From NCBI GenBank assembly GCA_937924405.1, contig CALDVW010000041.1, positions 1-64,000 of the forward strand: 64,000 nt of DNA. Reading direction: 5' to 3'. Shown one piece after another: positions 24,945 through 33,684 of the stretch. This DNA is from an uncultured Lysobacterales bacterium. GTDB taxonomy: Bacteria; Pseudomonadota; Gammaproteobacteria; Xanthomonadales; SZUA-36. The notes below the pieces were generated by a model. The model was not told where the DNA came from, did no database searches, and saw only the letters and a list, made by a program, of their open reading frames with translations. Made by a program: the position numbers and the translations under genes. Numbering within the stretch: position 1 is the stretch's first letter; each line of letters starts with the position of its first letter.

Positions 24945-25028
24945 ATATGAAGGTCTTCAATAGGTGAATTCATACGGGTTTCAACACATCGAATTGCTGG
25001 CGACAAGCCACGATCAGGTTCTGCAAAA

Positions 25029-28000
25029 ATGACTTCGTCGCAAACGCACGAATATCCGGATGAAAGGCTTTGTGCATTGGTTCCGGTCAAGTCACTGGCG
25101 CGCAGCAAGCAACGGTTGAAGGATTGCCTGGGAGAGGATCGCGGAAACCTGACCATAGCGATGTTGTTGGATGTTCTGGCCGCGCTGAACAGCAGCCTGC
25201 ACGTCGCACAAGTCGTGGTGGTTACCGCGGATTCGCGAGTAGCGGGCATTGCGGCTGATCTCGGTGCAGTGGTGCTCGACGAGGTCGGTTCGAATGGCCA
25301 GTCCAGTGGAATGATTGAAGCCATTGAGCAGGGCGTGGCTTTTATCAGGCGTTCCGGTTGGCCGCGTGTTGCCATCTTTCCGGCGGATATTCCGCTGCTC
25401 ACAGGACCCGAACTGGACCGCCTGTTACTTGAATTGCTCGAGGAACGCCGCGCCAAGGGCGCGGAGATTGTTGCGATCGGTCCGGCGAAAGATAGCGGTG
25501 GCACCAACCTGCTGTGCTTCGACACCCGCCTTAGCTTACCTCTGAAATACGGACCGGGCAGCTGTGACCTTCATGTGGAAAGTGCACTCGCAGTTGGCTG
25601 CCAGCCCTTACTGCTTCATGCACCCGCCCTTTCGCTGGATATCGATGAACAAGAAGACCTTGAAGCTTTTGTCTCGATCTGTATTTCCCAACCTGAATAC
25701 CAGGGAACCGAGACCTGGCGGTTTTTACAGGATAACCGGGGGGAAATGATGAATGAGGTGCCGAGCCCGGATTTCGTTTCGGAGCCCGGACTCACGGATT
25801 TGCTGAAGCTGGATGAGCAGACCGACCTGGCCGACCTGTGCCGAATGGCAAGCACTATCCGCAACCAGGGGCACGGCAATATCGTGACCTACTCGCGTAA
25901 AGTGTTCATTCCATTGACGCGTTTGTGCCGCGATTTCTGCCATTACTGCACTTTCGCCACCAGCCCCAGGCACCTTCCGGCGCCATACATGTCAGCCGAT
26001 GAAGCGGTTTCCATTGCGCAGCAAGGTGCGGCAATGGGGTGTAAAGAGGCGCTGTTTACGCTGGGTGAGAAACCCGAGCTCCGCCATGAAGCAGCCCGTC
26101 AGGGCCTGGCTGATCTGGGTTTCGAGTCTACGCTGGAATATGTCGCTCATGTTGCAGGGCGGGTATTAAAAGAAACCGGCTTACTGCCCCATATCAATGC
26201 CGGCTGCATGACGCCGGCAGAAATTCAGATGCTGCGCCGGGTTTCGGCATCGATGGGCATCATGGTTGAGAGCGTTTCCGAGCGATTGTGCGAAAAAGGG
26301 CAAGTTCATTATGGATCGCCTGACAAGCATCCCGCAGCAAGGCTGCAAACCATTGCCGATGCAGGTCGGGCGAGAGTCCCGTTCACTACTGGCATCCTGA
26401 TTGGTATCGGGGAAACCAGGCGGGAAAGACTGGATTCACTGCTTGCGATCAGGGAGCTTCATCGGGAATTTGGTCATATCCAGGAAGTGATCGTGCAGAA
26501 TTTTGTGCCCAAGGCGGATACCAAGATGGCAAGCGTCGAGCCGCCGGGTACCGATGAGTTGCTATGGACGATAGCCATGGCGCGAATCATTTTCGGGCCC
26601 GGAATGAGTATCCAGGCGCCGCCGAACCTGAGCCCGGGGAAGCTACGGCCGCTGGTGGGAGCGGGTATCAACGATTGGGGCGGCGTGTCGCCCCTGACGC
26701 CCGATCATGTCAACCCGGAATCACCCTGGCCCCAGCTCGATAGACTCAGCGCTGAAACTGCACTGACCGGCAAATTATTGCAGCAGCGGTTGACTATCTA
26801 CCCGGATTACGCCACCGCGCCGAACCAGTGGCTGGATAGCCGGATGATCGGTCCGGTTCTGAAACTGGCCGATAGCTACGGGCTGGCTCGAGAAGACGAC
26901 TGGCTCAGTGGAACCTCGATTAAAATTCCTGAAAAATTCACTTTTGCGCCGCTCACTGCGCATGCAGAAGCTAGCCATTCAGCAGTATCGAGCGATATTC
27001 GAGCCGTTTTGGATGACGCGCAAGAGAAAAATCACGTATTCAGTGTGAGTGACATCAGCCGCCTGTTCAATGCACGTGGCGGAGATTTCATTGCCGTTTG
27101 CCAGGCCGCGGACCGGATGCGGAGTTCGCATTGTGGCGAAGCCGTCAGTTACGTAGTCAACCGGAATATCAATTACACGAACATTTGCACGTATCGCTGC
27201 AAATTCTGCGCTTTTGCCAAGGGCAAAAAGAACACAGCGGCCAGTGATGCGCCTTATTTGAAAAGCCCGCAGGAAGTGGGCCAGCTGGCCATCGAAGCCT
27301 GGCAGCGAGGGGCGACTGAAGTTTGTCTGCAAGGTGGCATTCACCCCTCGTTTACAGGTCAGACTTACATTGATATCTGTTCTGCTGTGAACCAGGCGCT
27401 ACCGGAAATGCACATCCATGCATTCTCGCCCCTTGAAGTCACTCATGGCGCTGAATCGCTGGGCATTTCGGTCAGGGAATTTCTCACTGAACTGAAAAAG
27501 GCGGGTCTCAAAACTCTTCCGGGCACCGCAGCCGAAATTCTCAGTGACGACGTTCGTGCGGAAATTTGCCCTGACAAGCTCAATACCAGGCAATGGCTGG
27601 ACGTGGTCGGAACAGCGCATGATCTGGGCCTGTCCACCACTGCAACGATTATGTTCGGGCATGTAGACCGTTATGAGCACTGGGCAACGCACCTTCTTCG
27701 CATTCTGGAATTGCAGCGACGTTCAGGTGGTATCACGGAATTCGTGCCTTTGCCGTTCGTGGCTGATGAAGCGCCCATTTACCGGCGCGGTCAGTCCCGC
27801 CGCGGGCCGACGCTGAGAGAATCCGTCCTGATGCACGCTGTGTCGAGGCTCGTTCTGTCGCCACATATCAGGAATGTTCAGACATCGTGGGTGAAGATGG
27901 GCCTGGAAGGCGCAGCCCTCTGTCTACAGGCCGGAGCCAACGACCTGGGCGGGACTCTCATGAACGAAAGCATCACACGGGCAGCGGGCGCCAGTCATGG

Positions 28001-28241
28001 CCAGGAAATGAAGCCGGAGATCCTCGAAGGAGTGATCGCTTCCTGTCACCGCCTGCCCTATCAGCGCAATACCTTCTATGAACCGGTCGAATCGCGGACA
28101 CCTGCCGGGCTGTCAGCTGAAATCGATATTATCGGCAGCGCTTATACCGACTTTTACGGGAGTCCGTTCCGTGAACGGCCAATAACAATACTTACTGAAT
28201 CGTCAGCGCATTATCCAGCATCAGTTCGGCGCCATTCATGA
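25029..28241 (+). CDS. Trifunctional CofC-CofG-CofH fusion (F420 side-chain activation and Fo synthase)
   Basis: One uninterrupted 1070-residue frame carries three F420 enzymes. Residues about 12-225 are CofC, the guanylyltransferase: LVPVKSLARSKQRL, FPADIPLLTGPELD, AKDSGGTNLL and LDIDEQEDLEAF. Residues about 245-610 are CofG, with radical-SAM cysteines C300-C304-C307 in CRDFCHYC. Residues about 670-1060 are CofH, with C720-C724-C727 in CTYRCKFC, then QGGIHPSFTGQ and LPGTAAEIL. CofG and CofH together make Fo from tyrosine and the ribityl pyrimidine, as FbiC does. CofC fused in front is the unusual part. GGGGGGAA just before two in-frame ATGs (25746 and 25749, M240/M241) could allow separate translation of the CofGH part. 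The last 50 bases overlap the convergent SDR gene. Confidence 0.95.
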   Translation: MTSSQTHEYPDERLCALVPVKSLARSKQRLKDCLGEDRGNLTIAMLLDVLAALNSSLHVAQVVVVTADSRVAGIAADLGAVVLDEVGSNGQSSGMIEAIEQGVAFIRRSGWPRVAIFPADIPLLTGPELDRLLLELLEERRAKGAEIVAIGPAKDSGGTNLLCFDTRLSLPLKYGPGSCDLHVESALAVGCQPLLLHAPALSLDIDEQEDLEAFVSICISQPEYQGTETWRFLQDNRGEMMNEVPSPDFVSEPGLTDLLKLDEQTDLADLCRMASTIRNQGHGNIVTYSRKVFIPLTRLCRDFCHYCTFATSPRHLPAPYMSADEAVSIAQQGAAMGCKEALFTLGEKPELRHEAARQGLADLGFESTLEYVAHVAGRVLKETGLLPHINAGCMTPAEIQMLRRVSASMGIMVESVSERLCEKGQVHYGSPDKHPAARLQTIADAGRARVPFTTGILIGIGETRRERLDSLLAIRELHREFGHIQEVIVQNFVPKADTKMASVEPPGTDELLWTIAMARIIFGPGMSIQAPPNLSPGKLRPLVGAGINDWGGVSPLTPDHVNPESPWPQLDRLSAETALTGKLLQQRLTIYPDYATAPNQWLDSRMIGPVLKLADSYGLAREDDWLSGTSIKIPEKFTFAPLTAHAEASHSAVSSDIRAVLDDAQEKNHVFSVSDISRLFNARGGDFIAVCQAADRMRSSHCGEAVSYVVNRNINYTNICTYRCKFCAFAKGKKNTAASDAPYLKSPQEVGQLAIEAWQRGATEVCLQGGIHPSFTGQTYIDICSAVNQALPEMHIHAFSPLEVTHGAESLGISVREFLTELKKAGLKTLPGTAAEILSDDVRAEICPDKLNTRQWLDVVGTAHDLGLSTTATIMFGHVDRYEHWATHLLRILELQRRSGGITEFVPLPFVADEAPIYRRGQSRRGPTLRESVLMHAVSRLVLSPHIRNVQTSWVKMGLEGAALCLQAGANDLGGTLMNESITRAAGASHGQEMKPEILEGVIASCHRLPYQRNTFYEPVESRTPAGLSAEIDIIGSAYTDFYGSPFRERPITILTESSAHYPASVRRHS

Positions 28242-28959
28242 AGCGCGATTCGTCACTGGCCAGGTAGAGAACCAGGTTGGCAACATCTTCTGCCCGCCCG
28301 ATGCCAACCGGATCGGCCGGATCATTTTTGTCCGGGTCGGGCGGTTCCATTCCAAGCTGCGCGAATGAATTGCGGACCATGGGTGTGTCGATAGCGCCCG
28401 CATGGATCGAATTGCAGCGGATGTTGTATCCGTTCATCTGGCAATGAACAGCGATGGATTTGGTCATGCTGCGCACCGCACCCTTAGCGGCTGTGTATGC
28501 GAAGTACACAGGGTAACCAAGGTGTGAGGCTACGGAAGCCATGTTGATTATGGATCCTCCGCCACGAAGTTTCATGGCCGGGATGGCGGCCCGGCAGCCC
28601 AGGAAAACACCTTCGTTCATGACCGAATTGGCCAGGCGGAATTGTTCCAGGGTGGTGTCTTCCGGAGTGGCGATGAATGCAACACCCGCATTGTTGACGA
28701 GGACATCCAGGCCGCCGAATTCGTCAACGATTTCTGACATGATTTCCTCCCAGCGGCCTTCATCGGAGACATCATGGTGAAAGAAGCGGGTTTGCTGACC
28801 GGTTGAATCGCTGATTTCTGCGGCGAGTTTCTGTCCTGCGTTATCGATGTCGCTGAGAATGACCGTGGCGCCTTCTTCGGCCAGTCTCCACGCATCTGCT
28901 TTTCCCAGGCCCGAGGCTGCGCCCGTGATTAAAACGATTTTTCCGGCCATGCGCGACAT
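28192..28959 (-). CDS. Short-chain dehydrogenase/reductase
   Basis: This 255-residue classical SDR has TGAASGLG for the nucleotide site, LSDID at the second strand end (suggesting NAD preference), NNAGVAFIA, the catalytic Ser in NMASVASH, and YTAAK. The ATG at 28959 follows CGGAGAAATTG. The frame is open to 29217, but that stretch would cover the promoter region and part of the TetR gene. It resembles 3-alpha/3-beta or 7-alpha hydroxysteroid-type and cyclopentanol dehydrogenase SDRs in layout, but assignment is not possible. Its 3' end overlaps the F420 fusion gene by 50 bases tail to tail. Confidence 0.85.
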   Translation of the reverse strand: MSRMAGKIVLITGAASGLGKADAWRLAEEGATVILSDIDNAGQKLAAEISDSTGQQTRFFHHDVSDEGRWEEIMSEIVDEFGGLDVLVNNAGVAFIATPEDTTLEQFRLANSVMNEGVFLGCRAAIPAMKLRGGGSIINMASVASHLGYPVYFAYTAAKGAVRSMTKSIAVHCQMNGYNIRCNSIHAGAIDTPMVRNSFAQLGMEPPDPDKNDPADPVGIGRAEDVANLVLYLASDESRFMNGAELMLDNALTIQ

Positions 28960-28995
28960 CAATTTCTCCGAGTTTATTAAGCGGGCAATCATCGT

Positions 28996-29015
28996 AACAA
29001 GCACAAATGCTTGTT
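28996..29015. promoter_or_regulatory. Perfect palindrome between divergent SDR and TetR genes
   Basis: AACAAGCACAAATGCTTGTT has perfect 8-base arms around CAAA. It lies 37 bases upstream of the SDR start and before the TetR gene, the classic place for a TetR dimer operator controlling both genes. It does not match the TTGAAC palindromes, so this TetR protein probably has a separate target set. Confidence 0.6.
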
Positions 29016-29155
29016 TCAAACAGTTATGACTTTTTTCCGGTTCGATGCGGTAAACTGGACGGATTGATGCATTGAAGAGAAAGTTTTTGTCACCATTCTG
29101 GCTGTTCGATAAAAGGATCGAGCTGCCTGGAAAAACTACTGGCAGGAAATTCGCC

Positions 29156-29773
29156 TTGAATAAACAACCTACCGGGCCCGGTGAAATCGGCTGGCAAGCC
29201 AGAAAAAGTGCGGCCACGCGTGATCAGATAATCAGCGCAGCGATTCGCTGCATTGTAGATTTGAGCTACTCCAAAACGACGATGATCAAGATTTCTGAAA
29301 AAGCCGGCCTGTCCCGTGGTGCAACCCTGCATCACTTCCCGTCCAAAATGGATATCATCAGGGCCGCGGTTGAATATCTTCACGAAAAGCGCATACAGGC
29401 TTTCAGGCGCTCCATCAGGGAAATCCCGGATGGCGCCGATATGGCGCACCTCGCTGTTGAAGCGTATTCCGCCCATCTCAATCACCCGATTTATATCGCG
29501 TTGTTTGAATTGTCTGTTGCTGCCCGAACCGACAATGAGTTGAAAGAAATACTCCATACGGCCCAGTTGGCATTCGATCGCGAGTGGTATGAAACGGCCT
29601 GGGACCTTTTTCCGGAATGGCACTCGGATCGAAAGGCCTTCGACCTTGCTCTGAACCTCAGCCAACAGCTAATGGAGGGGATGGCAATCAGTAACTTTAC
29701 CCACGCACGCCAAATTGACAAGAAACAATTACTGACTTATCTCGAAGAAAAGGTCAGGGAACTGAAACCCTGA
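29156..29773 (+). CDS. TetR-family transcriptional regulator
   Basis: This 205-residue protein has the TetR helix-turn-helix ATRDQIISAAIRCIVDLSY, then MIKISEKAGLSRGATLHHF and KMDIIRAAVEYL. The TTG at 29156 is preferred because AGGAAA lies about 8 bases upstream and the helix-turn-helix then begins near residue 15. An in-frame TTG at 29072 would add 28 poorly conserved-looking residues. It is divergent from the SDR (28192-28959) with a perfect palindrome between them, so it probably represses that gene and itself. Confidence 0.85.
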   Translation: MNKQPTGPGEIGWQARKSAATRDQIISAAIRCIVDLSYSKTTMIKISEKAGLSRGATLHHFPSKMDIIRAAVEYLHEKRIQAFRRSIREIPDGADMAHLAVEAYSAHLNHPIYIALFELSVAARTDNELKEILHTAQLAFDREWYETAWDLFPEWHSDRKAFDLALNLSQQLMEGMAISNFTHARQIDKKQLLTYLEEKVRELKP

Positions 29774-29778
29774 ACGCA

Positions 29779-29799
29779 CCGGGGGCATGATGTCCCCGG
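29779..29799. terminator. Hairpin between convergent TetR and cupin genes
   Basis: CCGGGG (29779-29784) and CCCCGG (29794-29799) form a perfect 6-base-pair stem with a 9-base loop in the 36-base convergent gap. No U-rich tract follows on either strand, so termination efficiency is uncertain. Confidence 0.4.
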
Positions 29800-29809
29800 G
29801 AAAGTGGAT

Positions 29810-30151
29810 TCAGAGTGTTTCGGGGTCGCGGTCTACCGGGCCAGTCAGCGACGAGGGGTCCACGGACATGGCAGCGATGATCCTGTAGCCTGAAGACTCT
29901 TCGGAGTGCAACACGCGTTCCGGCACATCCACCCGGCTGCCGCGCGCGGCGGTCAGGGTACGGTCCTGGTCAGTATCCGTAATCCGGAGCACACCCTCGA
30001 GAACATAGATTTGAGTTGAGAAATCGTGCCAGTGGCTTTCGTTTTTTACAGCCGGTACATCCATCTCAACGGGATACAGGCCGGCAATCTCAATTTCGTC
30101 CCAGACTTGCCCGGTTGAATTGAAGTGATTGCGATACACTGTGATTTTCAT
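29810..30151 (-). CDS. Small cupin-domain protein
   Basis: This is a 113-residue single-domain cupin. The first cupin motif appears as SHWHDFSTQIYVLEG, giving two histidines for a metal, and the second motif as RGSRVDVPERVLHSEE, with one His. It is cytoplasmic, with no signal. Small cupins serve as metal-dependent isomerases, dioxygenase-like enzymes or ligand sensors, and the reaction cannot be told. It is monocistronic between the TetR gene and pntA. Confidence 0.75.
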   Translation of the reverse strand: MKITVYRNHFNSTGQVWDEIEIAGLYPVEMDVPAVKNESHWHDFSTQIYVLEGVLRITDTDQDRTLTAARGSRVDVPERVLHSEESSGYRIIAAMSVDPSSLTGPVDRDPETL

Positions 30152-30469
30152 TGTTGACGCTTACTCTTGCCACTGTGAATGTCATAGTATGCCAGACGAT
30201 GGGGAAGGCCGGCCACGCTGTTGCGCGCCCGGCTTTTTTCTTTGATTGTCCGGAACTTGCGCCAAGTCGGCCTGTTACCGGAAATTCAGGGAATCAATAA
30301 GATTTTATTGACTTACATCTTCCCGCCGGTATTTTTTGTAGGTATGCTCACCCTTGTTTAATTTTTCATCAAATCGGACGTTGCCAGCGACCTGGCCTGA
30401 CCGGAATAAATAGATCAGTTAATCGATGCAACCCTAAGTTGTAAACGGCAAAAAATTCGGAGATTTCAT
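30152..30469. other. 318-base intergenic region upstream of pntA
   Basis: This region lies between the cupin start (read leftwards) and pntA (read rightwards) and must contain both promoters. A terminator-like hairpin followed by TTTTTT lies at 30208-30239. Further right there is an AT-rich stretch (about 30296-30365) with a TTGACT at about 30309, but no convincing -10 at proper spacing. No coding signal or RNA gene was recognised. Confidence 0.5.
30208..30239 (+). terminator. Terminator-like hairpin upstream of pntA
   Basis: GCCGG (30208-30212) pairs with CCGGC (30229-30233), with further CGC/GCG pairing inside the loop, followed by six T residues (30234-30239). No plus-strand gene lies directly upstream, so it may insulate pntA from read-through, or be a leader structure. 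Confidence 0.4.
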
Positions 30470-32008
30470 ATGAGAATCGGTGTACCGAGGGAGATATATG
30501 CGGGTGAAAAGCGCGTAGCTACAACCCCGGATGTGGCTGCCCAGCTGATCAAGCTGGGCTTTGAGGTTGAGGTGGAATCCAATGCCGGAGCCGCTGCAAG
30601 CTATTCCGACGCAGCCTACCGGGAGGCCGGTTGCTCCATCGCTTCGTCTGCGGATGAGGTGTGGGCCGAGTCGGACATCATACTCAAAGTGCGGGGCCCC
30701 GAAACGGAAGAGGCAGCTCGCCTTAAATCGGGGCAGACGCTGATCAGCTTCCTGTATCCGGCTCAAAATCCCGATCTGCTCCAGCAGTTGACCGGGCAAG
30801 GCGTAACGGCCATGGCCATGGACAGCGTCCCGAGAATCTCCCGTGCGCAAAAGGTTGACGCATTAAGTTCTATGGCGAACATTGCAGGCTATCGCGCGAT
30901 CGTTGAGGCCGCACAGCATTTCGGGCGTTTTTTTACTGGCCAGATCACCGCTGCAGGCAAGGTGCCCCCCGCCAAAGTTCTGGTTATTGGCGCGGGTGTC
31001 GCCGGGTTGGCCGCGATTGGCGCTGCCCAGAGTATGGGCGCCATTGTCCGATCCTTCGATACCCGTCCCGAGGTCAAGGAACAGATCGAGAGTATGGGCG
31101 CAGAGTTCCTGATGCTGGATTTCGAGGATGAGGACGGTTCCGGTGAAGGCGGTTACGCCAAAGTCATGAGCGATGAATTCATCAAGGCGGAAATGGCTTT
31201 GTTTGCCGAACAGGCAAAGGACGTGGATATTATTATCACCACCGCACTGATTCCTGGAAAGCCTGCCCCGAAGCTGATCACAGCGGAGATGGTCGAGTCG
31301 ATGAAAGACGGCAGCGTCATCGTTGACCTGGCTGCAGAGCAAGGCGGCAATTGTGAACTTACCGAGCCGGAGAAAGTGGTTGAGCACCATGGTGTCACCA
31401 TCATCGGTTACACGGATTTGCCCAGTCGCCTGGCCACACAGTCCAGCCAGCTTTACGCGACCAACCTGCGACACCTTTTGACTGATTTAACGCCTGAAAA
31501 GGACGGCCGGATAGTAGTCGACATGGAGGACGAGGTGTTTCGCGGCGCCACCGTCTGCAAGGATGGTGAAACGACCTGGCCACCGCCAGCGCCGAAACTT
31601 TCTGCCGCTCCACCCAAGGCGAAGGCAGCACCGCAACCGCCCCCGGTAGTCGAGGAGAAAAAGCGTTCAGTGGCCGGTCCAATCATTGGCATGGTCATCG
31701 CCGGCCTCGCGCTATTGGGCCTGGGTGCCGTTGCACCGCCTTCCTTCATGGCGCACTTCACCGTGTTCGTGCTGGCCTGCTTCGTAGGCTACATGGTGAT
31801 CTGGAATGTAACCGCCTCGTTGCATACCCCACTGATGAGCGTTACGAACGCGATCTCCAGCATCATTATTATCGGCGCGCTGATTCAGATCAGTTCGGAC
31901 AACGAACTGATCAGATGGATCGCCATCGGAACCGTTCTCATCACGAGCATCAATATCTTTGGCGGTTTTGCCGTCACTCGTCGCATGCTCGAAATGTTCA
32001 GGAAGTGA
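30470..32008 (+). CDS. pntA: NAD(P) transhydrogenase alpha subunit
   Basis: This 512-residue full-length PntA has the N-terminal catalytic domain I beginning [20 protein letters not shown], the NAD-binding [32 protein letters not shown] near residues 315-331, then an Ala/Pro-rich linker (about residues 370-395) and four membrane helices in the C-terminal 110 residues. With PntB it forms the proton-translocating transhydrogenase that makes NADPH from NADH at the inner membrane. pntB follows 7 bases after the stop. In some bacteria the alpha chain is split in two; here it is one polypeptide as in Escherichia coli. Confidence 0.96.
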   Translation: MRIGVPREIYAGEKRVATTPDVAAQLIKLGFEVEVESNAGAAASYSDAAYREAGCSIASSADEVWAESDIILKVRGPETEEAARLKSGQTLISFLYPAQNPDLLQQLTGQGVTAMAMDSVPRISRAQKVDALSSMANIAGYRAIVEAAQHFGRFFTGQITAAGKVPPAKVLVIGAGVAGLAAIGAAQSMGAIVRSFDTRPEVKEQIESMGAEFLMLDFEDEDGSGEGGYAKVMSDEFIKAEMALFAEQAKDVDIIITTALIPGKPAPKLITAEMVESMKDGSVIVDLAAEQGGNCELTEPEKVVEHHGVTIIGYTDLPSRLATQSSQLYATNLRHLLTDLTPEKDGRIVVDMEDEVFRGATVCKDGETTWPPPAPKLSAAPPKAKAAPQPPPVVEEKKRSVAGPIIGMVIAGLALLGLGAVAPPSFMAHFTVFVLACFVGYMVIWNVTASLHTPLMSVTNAISSIIIIGALIQISSDNELIRWIAIGTVLITSINIFGGFAVTRRMLEMFRK

Positions 32009-32015
32009 GGCCGTC

Positions 32016-33416
32016 ATGAATATTGAAGGAATTATTTCTGTGTCGTACATCATAGCGACCATACTTTTCATCCTGGCACTCGGCGGGCTTTCCAACCAGG
32101 AGACTGCGCGGCGGGGTAACTGGTACGGCATAACCGGTATGGCGATTGCGCTCATTGCAACCGTGTTGGGTGTCGTTACGCGTAACTACGAGTATCTGCT
32201 GGCAGCTCTCGTGATCGGCGGAACCATCGGGTTGATCGCCGCGCGTCGCGTGCAGATGACCCAGATGCCGGAACTCGTGGCCATCCTTCACAGCCTGGTC
32301 GGTGTGGCGGCGGTGGCCGTGGGATTCGCCAACTTCATGGATCCGGGCAGGTTGACGCACTACGTCGGCGTTGAACTGACCATCCATGATATCGAGACCT
32401 ATCTCGGAATCCTGATCGGAGCCGTGACATTCTCCGGTTCCGTTATCGCCTTCGGCAAGTTGTCGGGGCGCATCGGCGGCAAGCCGCTGACTTTGCCAGC
32501 CCGGCACTGGCTCAATCTCGGCCTGCTGATTGCGTCCATCTGGTTTGGCTACCAGTTCGTCGTGCAGTCTGCGGCAGGTGGCGGTACGCAGGAGCTGATC
32601 ATCATGACCGTAATTGCGTTGCTGTTCGGAATTCATATGGTAATGGCGATCGGGGGAGCGGATATGCCAGTCGTGGTGTCCATGCTCAACAGTTACTCCG
32701 GATGGGCCGCCTCGGCGACCGGATTTATGCTGGGCAATGACCTGCTGATCGTGACTGGGGCGCTGGTCGGTTCCAGCGGCGCGATCCTCAGCTACATTAT
32801 GTGCCGTGCCATGAACCGAAGGTTCCTCGCAGTGATTGCAGGGGGCTTCGGAACCAGTGAAGGAACCGTGGTCGTGAGCGGCGAAGATCAGGGTGAGGTC
32901 GATCCGATTTTACCCGAAGAAACTGCTGGGCTATTGCTTGACGCCAAGGAAGTGATGATCATTCCCGGTTACGGAATGGCGGTGGCGCAGGCGCAGCACA
33001 TCGTTCATGAGATCACGCAAACACTGCGCGACAAAGGCGTCAACGTCCGCTTTGGTATCCACCCGGTAGCGGGTCGCATGCCCGGGCACATGAATGTGCT
33101 GTTGGCCGAGGCCAAGGTGCCCTACGACATCGTTTTTGAAATGGATGAAGTCAACGATGATTTCCCGAATGTCGACGTTTCCATCATCATTGGCGCCAAT
33201 GATATCGTCAACCCTTCGGCTTTGACCGATCCTGACGGTCCAATTGGCGGTATGCCGGTGCTAGAGTGCTGGAAGGGCAAGGTGTCCATCGTTCTGAAGC
33301 GCAGTATGGCCACCGGCTACGCAGGGGTGCAGAATCCGCTGTTCTTCCTGGAAAACACCCGGATGTTGTTCGGCGATGCCAAAGACACACTGGATGCGGT
33401 ATTCAAGGAAATTTAG
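32016..33416 (+). CDS. pntB: NAD(P) transhydrogenase beta subunit
   Basis: This 466-residue PntB has about eight membrane helices in the first 270 residues, including the conserved [17 protein letters not shown], then the NADP-binding domain III with [34 protein letters not shown] and [11 protein letters not shown] 32016 follows GTGAGGCCGTC. The longer frame from 31959 overlaps pntA and is not used. It completes the transhydrogenase and is the likely source of NADPH for reductive steps, possibly including F420 reduction through an F420:NADP reductase that is not in this window. Confidence 0.96.
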   Translation: MNIEGIISVSYIIATILFILALGGLSNQETARRGNWYGITGMAIALIATVLGVVTRNYEYLLAALVIGGTIGLIAARRVQMTQMPELVAILHSLVGVAAVAVGFANFMDPGRLTHYVGVELTIHDIETYLGILIGAVTFSGSVIAFGKLSGRIGGKPLTLPARHWLNLGLLIASIWFGYQFVVQSAAGGGTQELIIMTVIALLFGIHMVMAIGGADMPVVVSMLNSYSGWAASATGFMLGNDLLIVTGALVGSSGAILSYIMCRAMNRRFLAVIAGGFGTSEGTVVVSGEDQGEVDPILPEETAGLLLDAKEVMIIPGYGMAVAQAQHIVHEITQTLRDKGVNVRFGIHPVAGRMPGHMNVLLAEAKVPYDIVFEMDEVNDDFPNVDVSIIIGANDIVNPSALTDPDGPIGGMPVLECWKGKVSIVLKRSMATGYAGVQNPLFFLENTRMLFGDAKDTLDAVFKEI

Positions 33417-33519
33417 CCGGAACGGCAAGCCGTAAGCAAAGGATTCGTGTGTGGGCAGGCAGTTTTCGACCGTAAACAGGAAGGTGGCTAATTCCCTTTC
33501 TGACCGGCAACTGGGAAGT

Positions 33520-33536
33520 CAGCGGACTCTCCGCTG
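33520..33536 (+). terminator. Short perfect hairpin downstream of pntB
   Basis: CAGCGGA-CTC-TCCGCTG is a perfect 7-base-pair stem with a 3-base loop, 104 bases after the pntB stop. No T run follows, so it is a weak terminator candidate or a 3'-end processing signal. Confidence 0.35.
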
Positions 33537-33636
33537 GAACTCAATTCAAACCTCATTCCATTGCTTGCATATGGAAAAAGTGGGAATCGACTTGACACAA
33601 ATGACGTTCAAGCCGTGAAAATGCCCATTTGGCGAG

Positions 33637-33655
33637 GGTAATTGATACAATTACC
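33637..33655. promoter_or_regulatory. Perfect palindrome upstream of ppk2
   Basis: GGTAATTGATACAATTACC has perfect 8-base arms around ATA, ending 29 bases before the ppk2 start codon. A TTGACA lies at 33592-33597, which could serve as a -35 element. The position would allow a dimeric regulator to block transcription, or the sequence could fold in the leader RNA. Confidence 0.5.
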
Positions 33656-33684
33656 GGTCTGGCTATCAAGAGGTCATTGCAGAG

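Noticed and set aside
28960-29217. N-terminal extension of the SDR at 28192
   Set aside because: The extra 86 residues would cover the divergent promoter, the palindrome and part of the TetR gene, while the ATG at 28959 has a good ribosome site.
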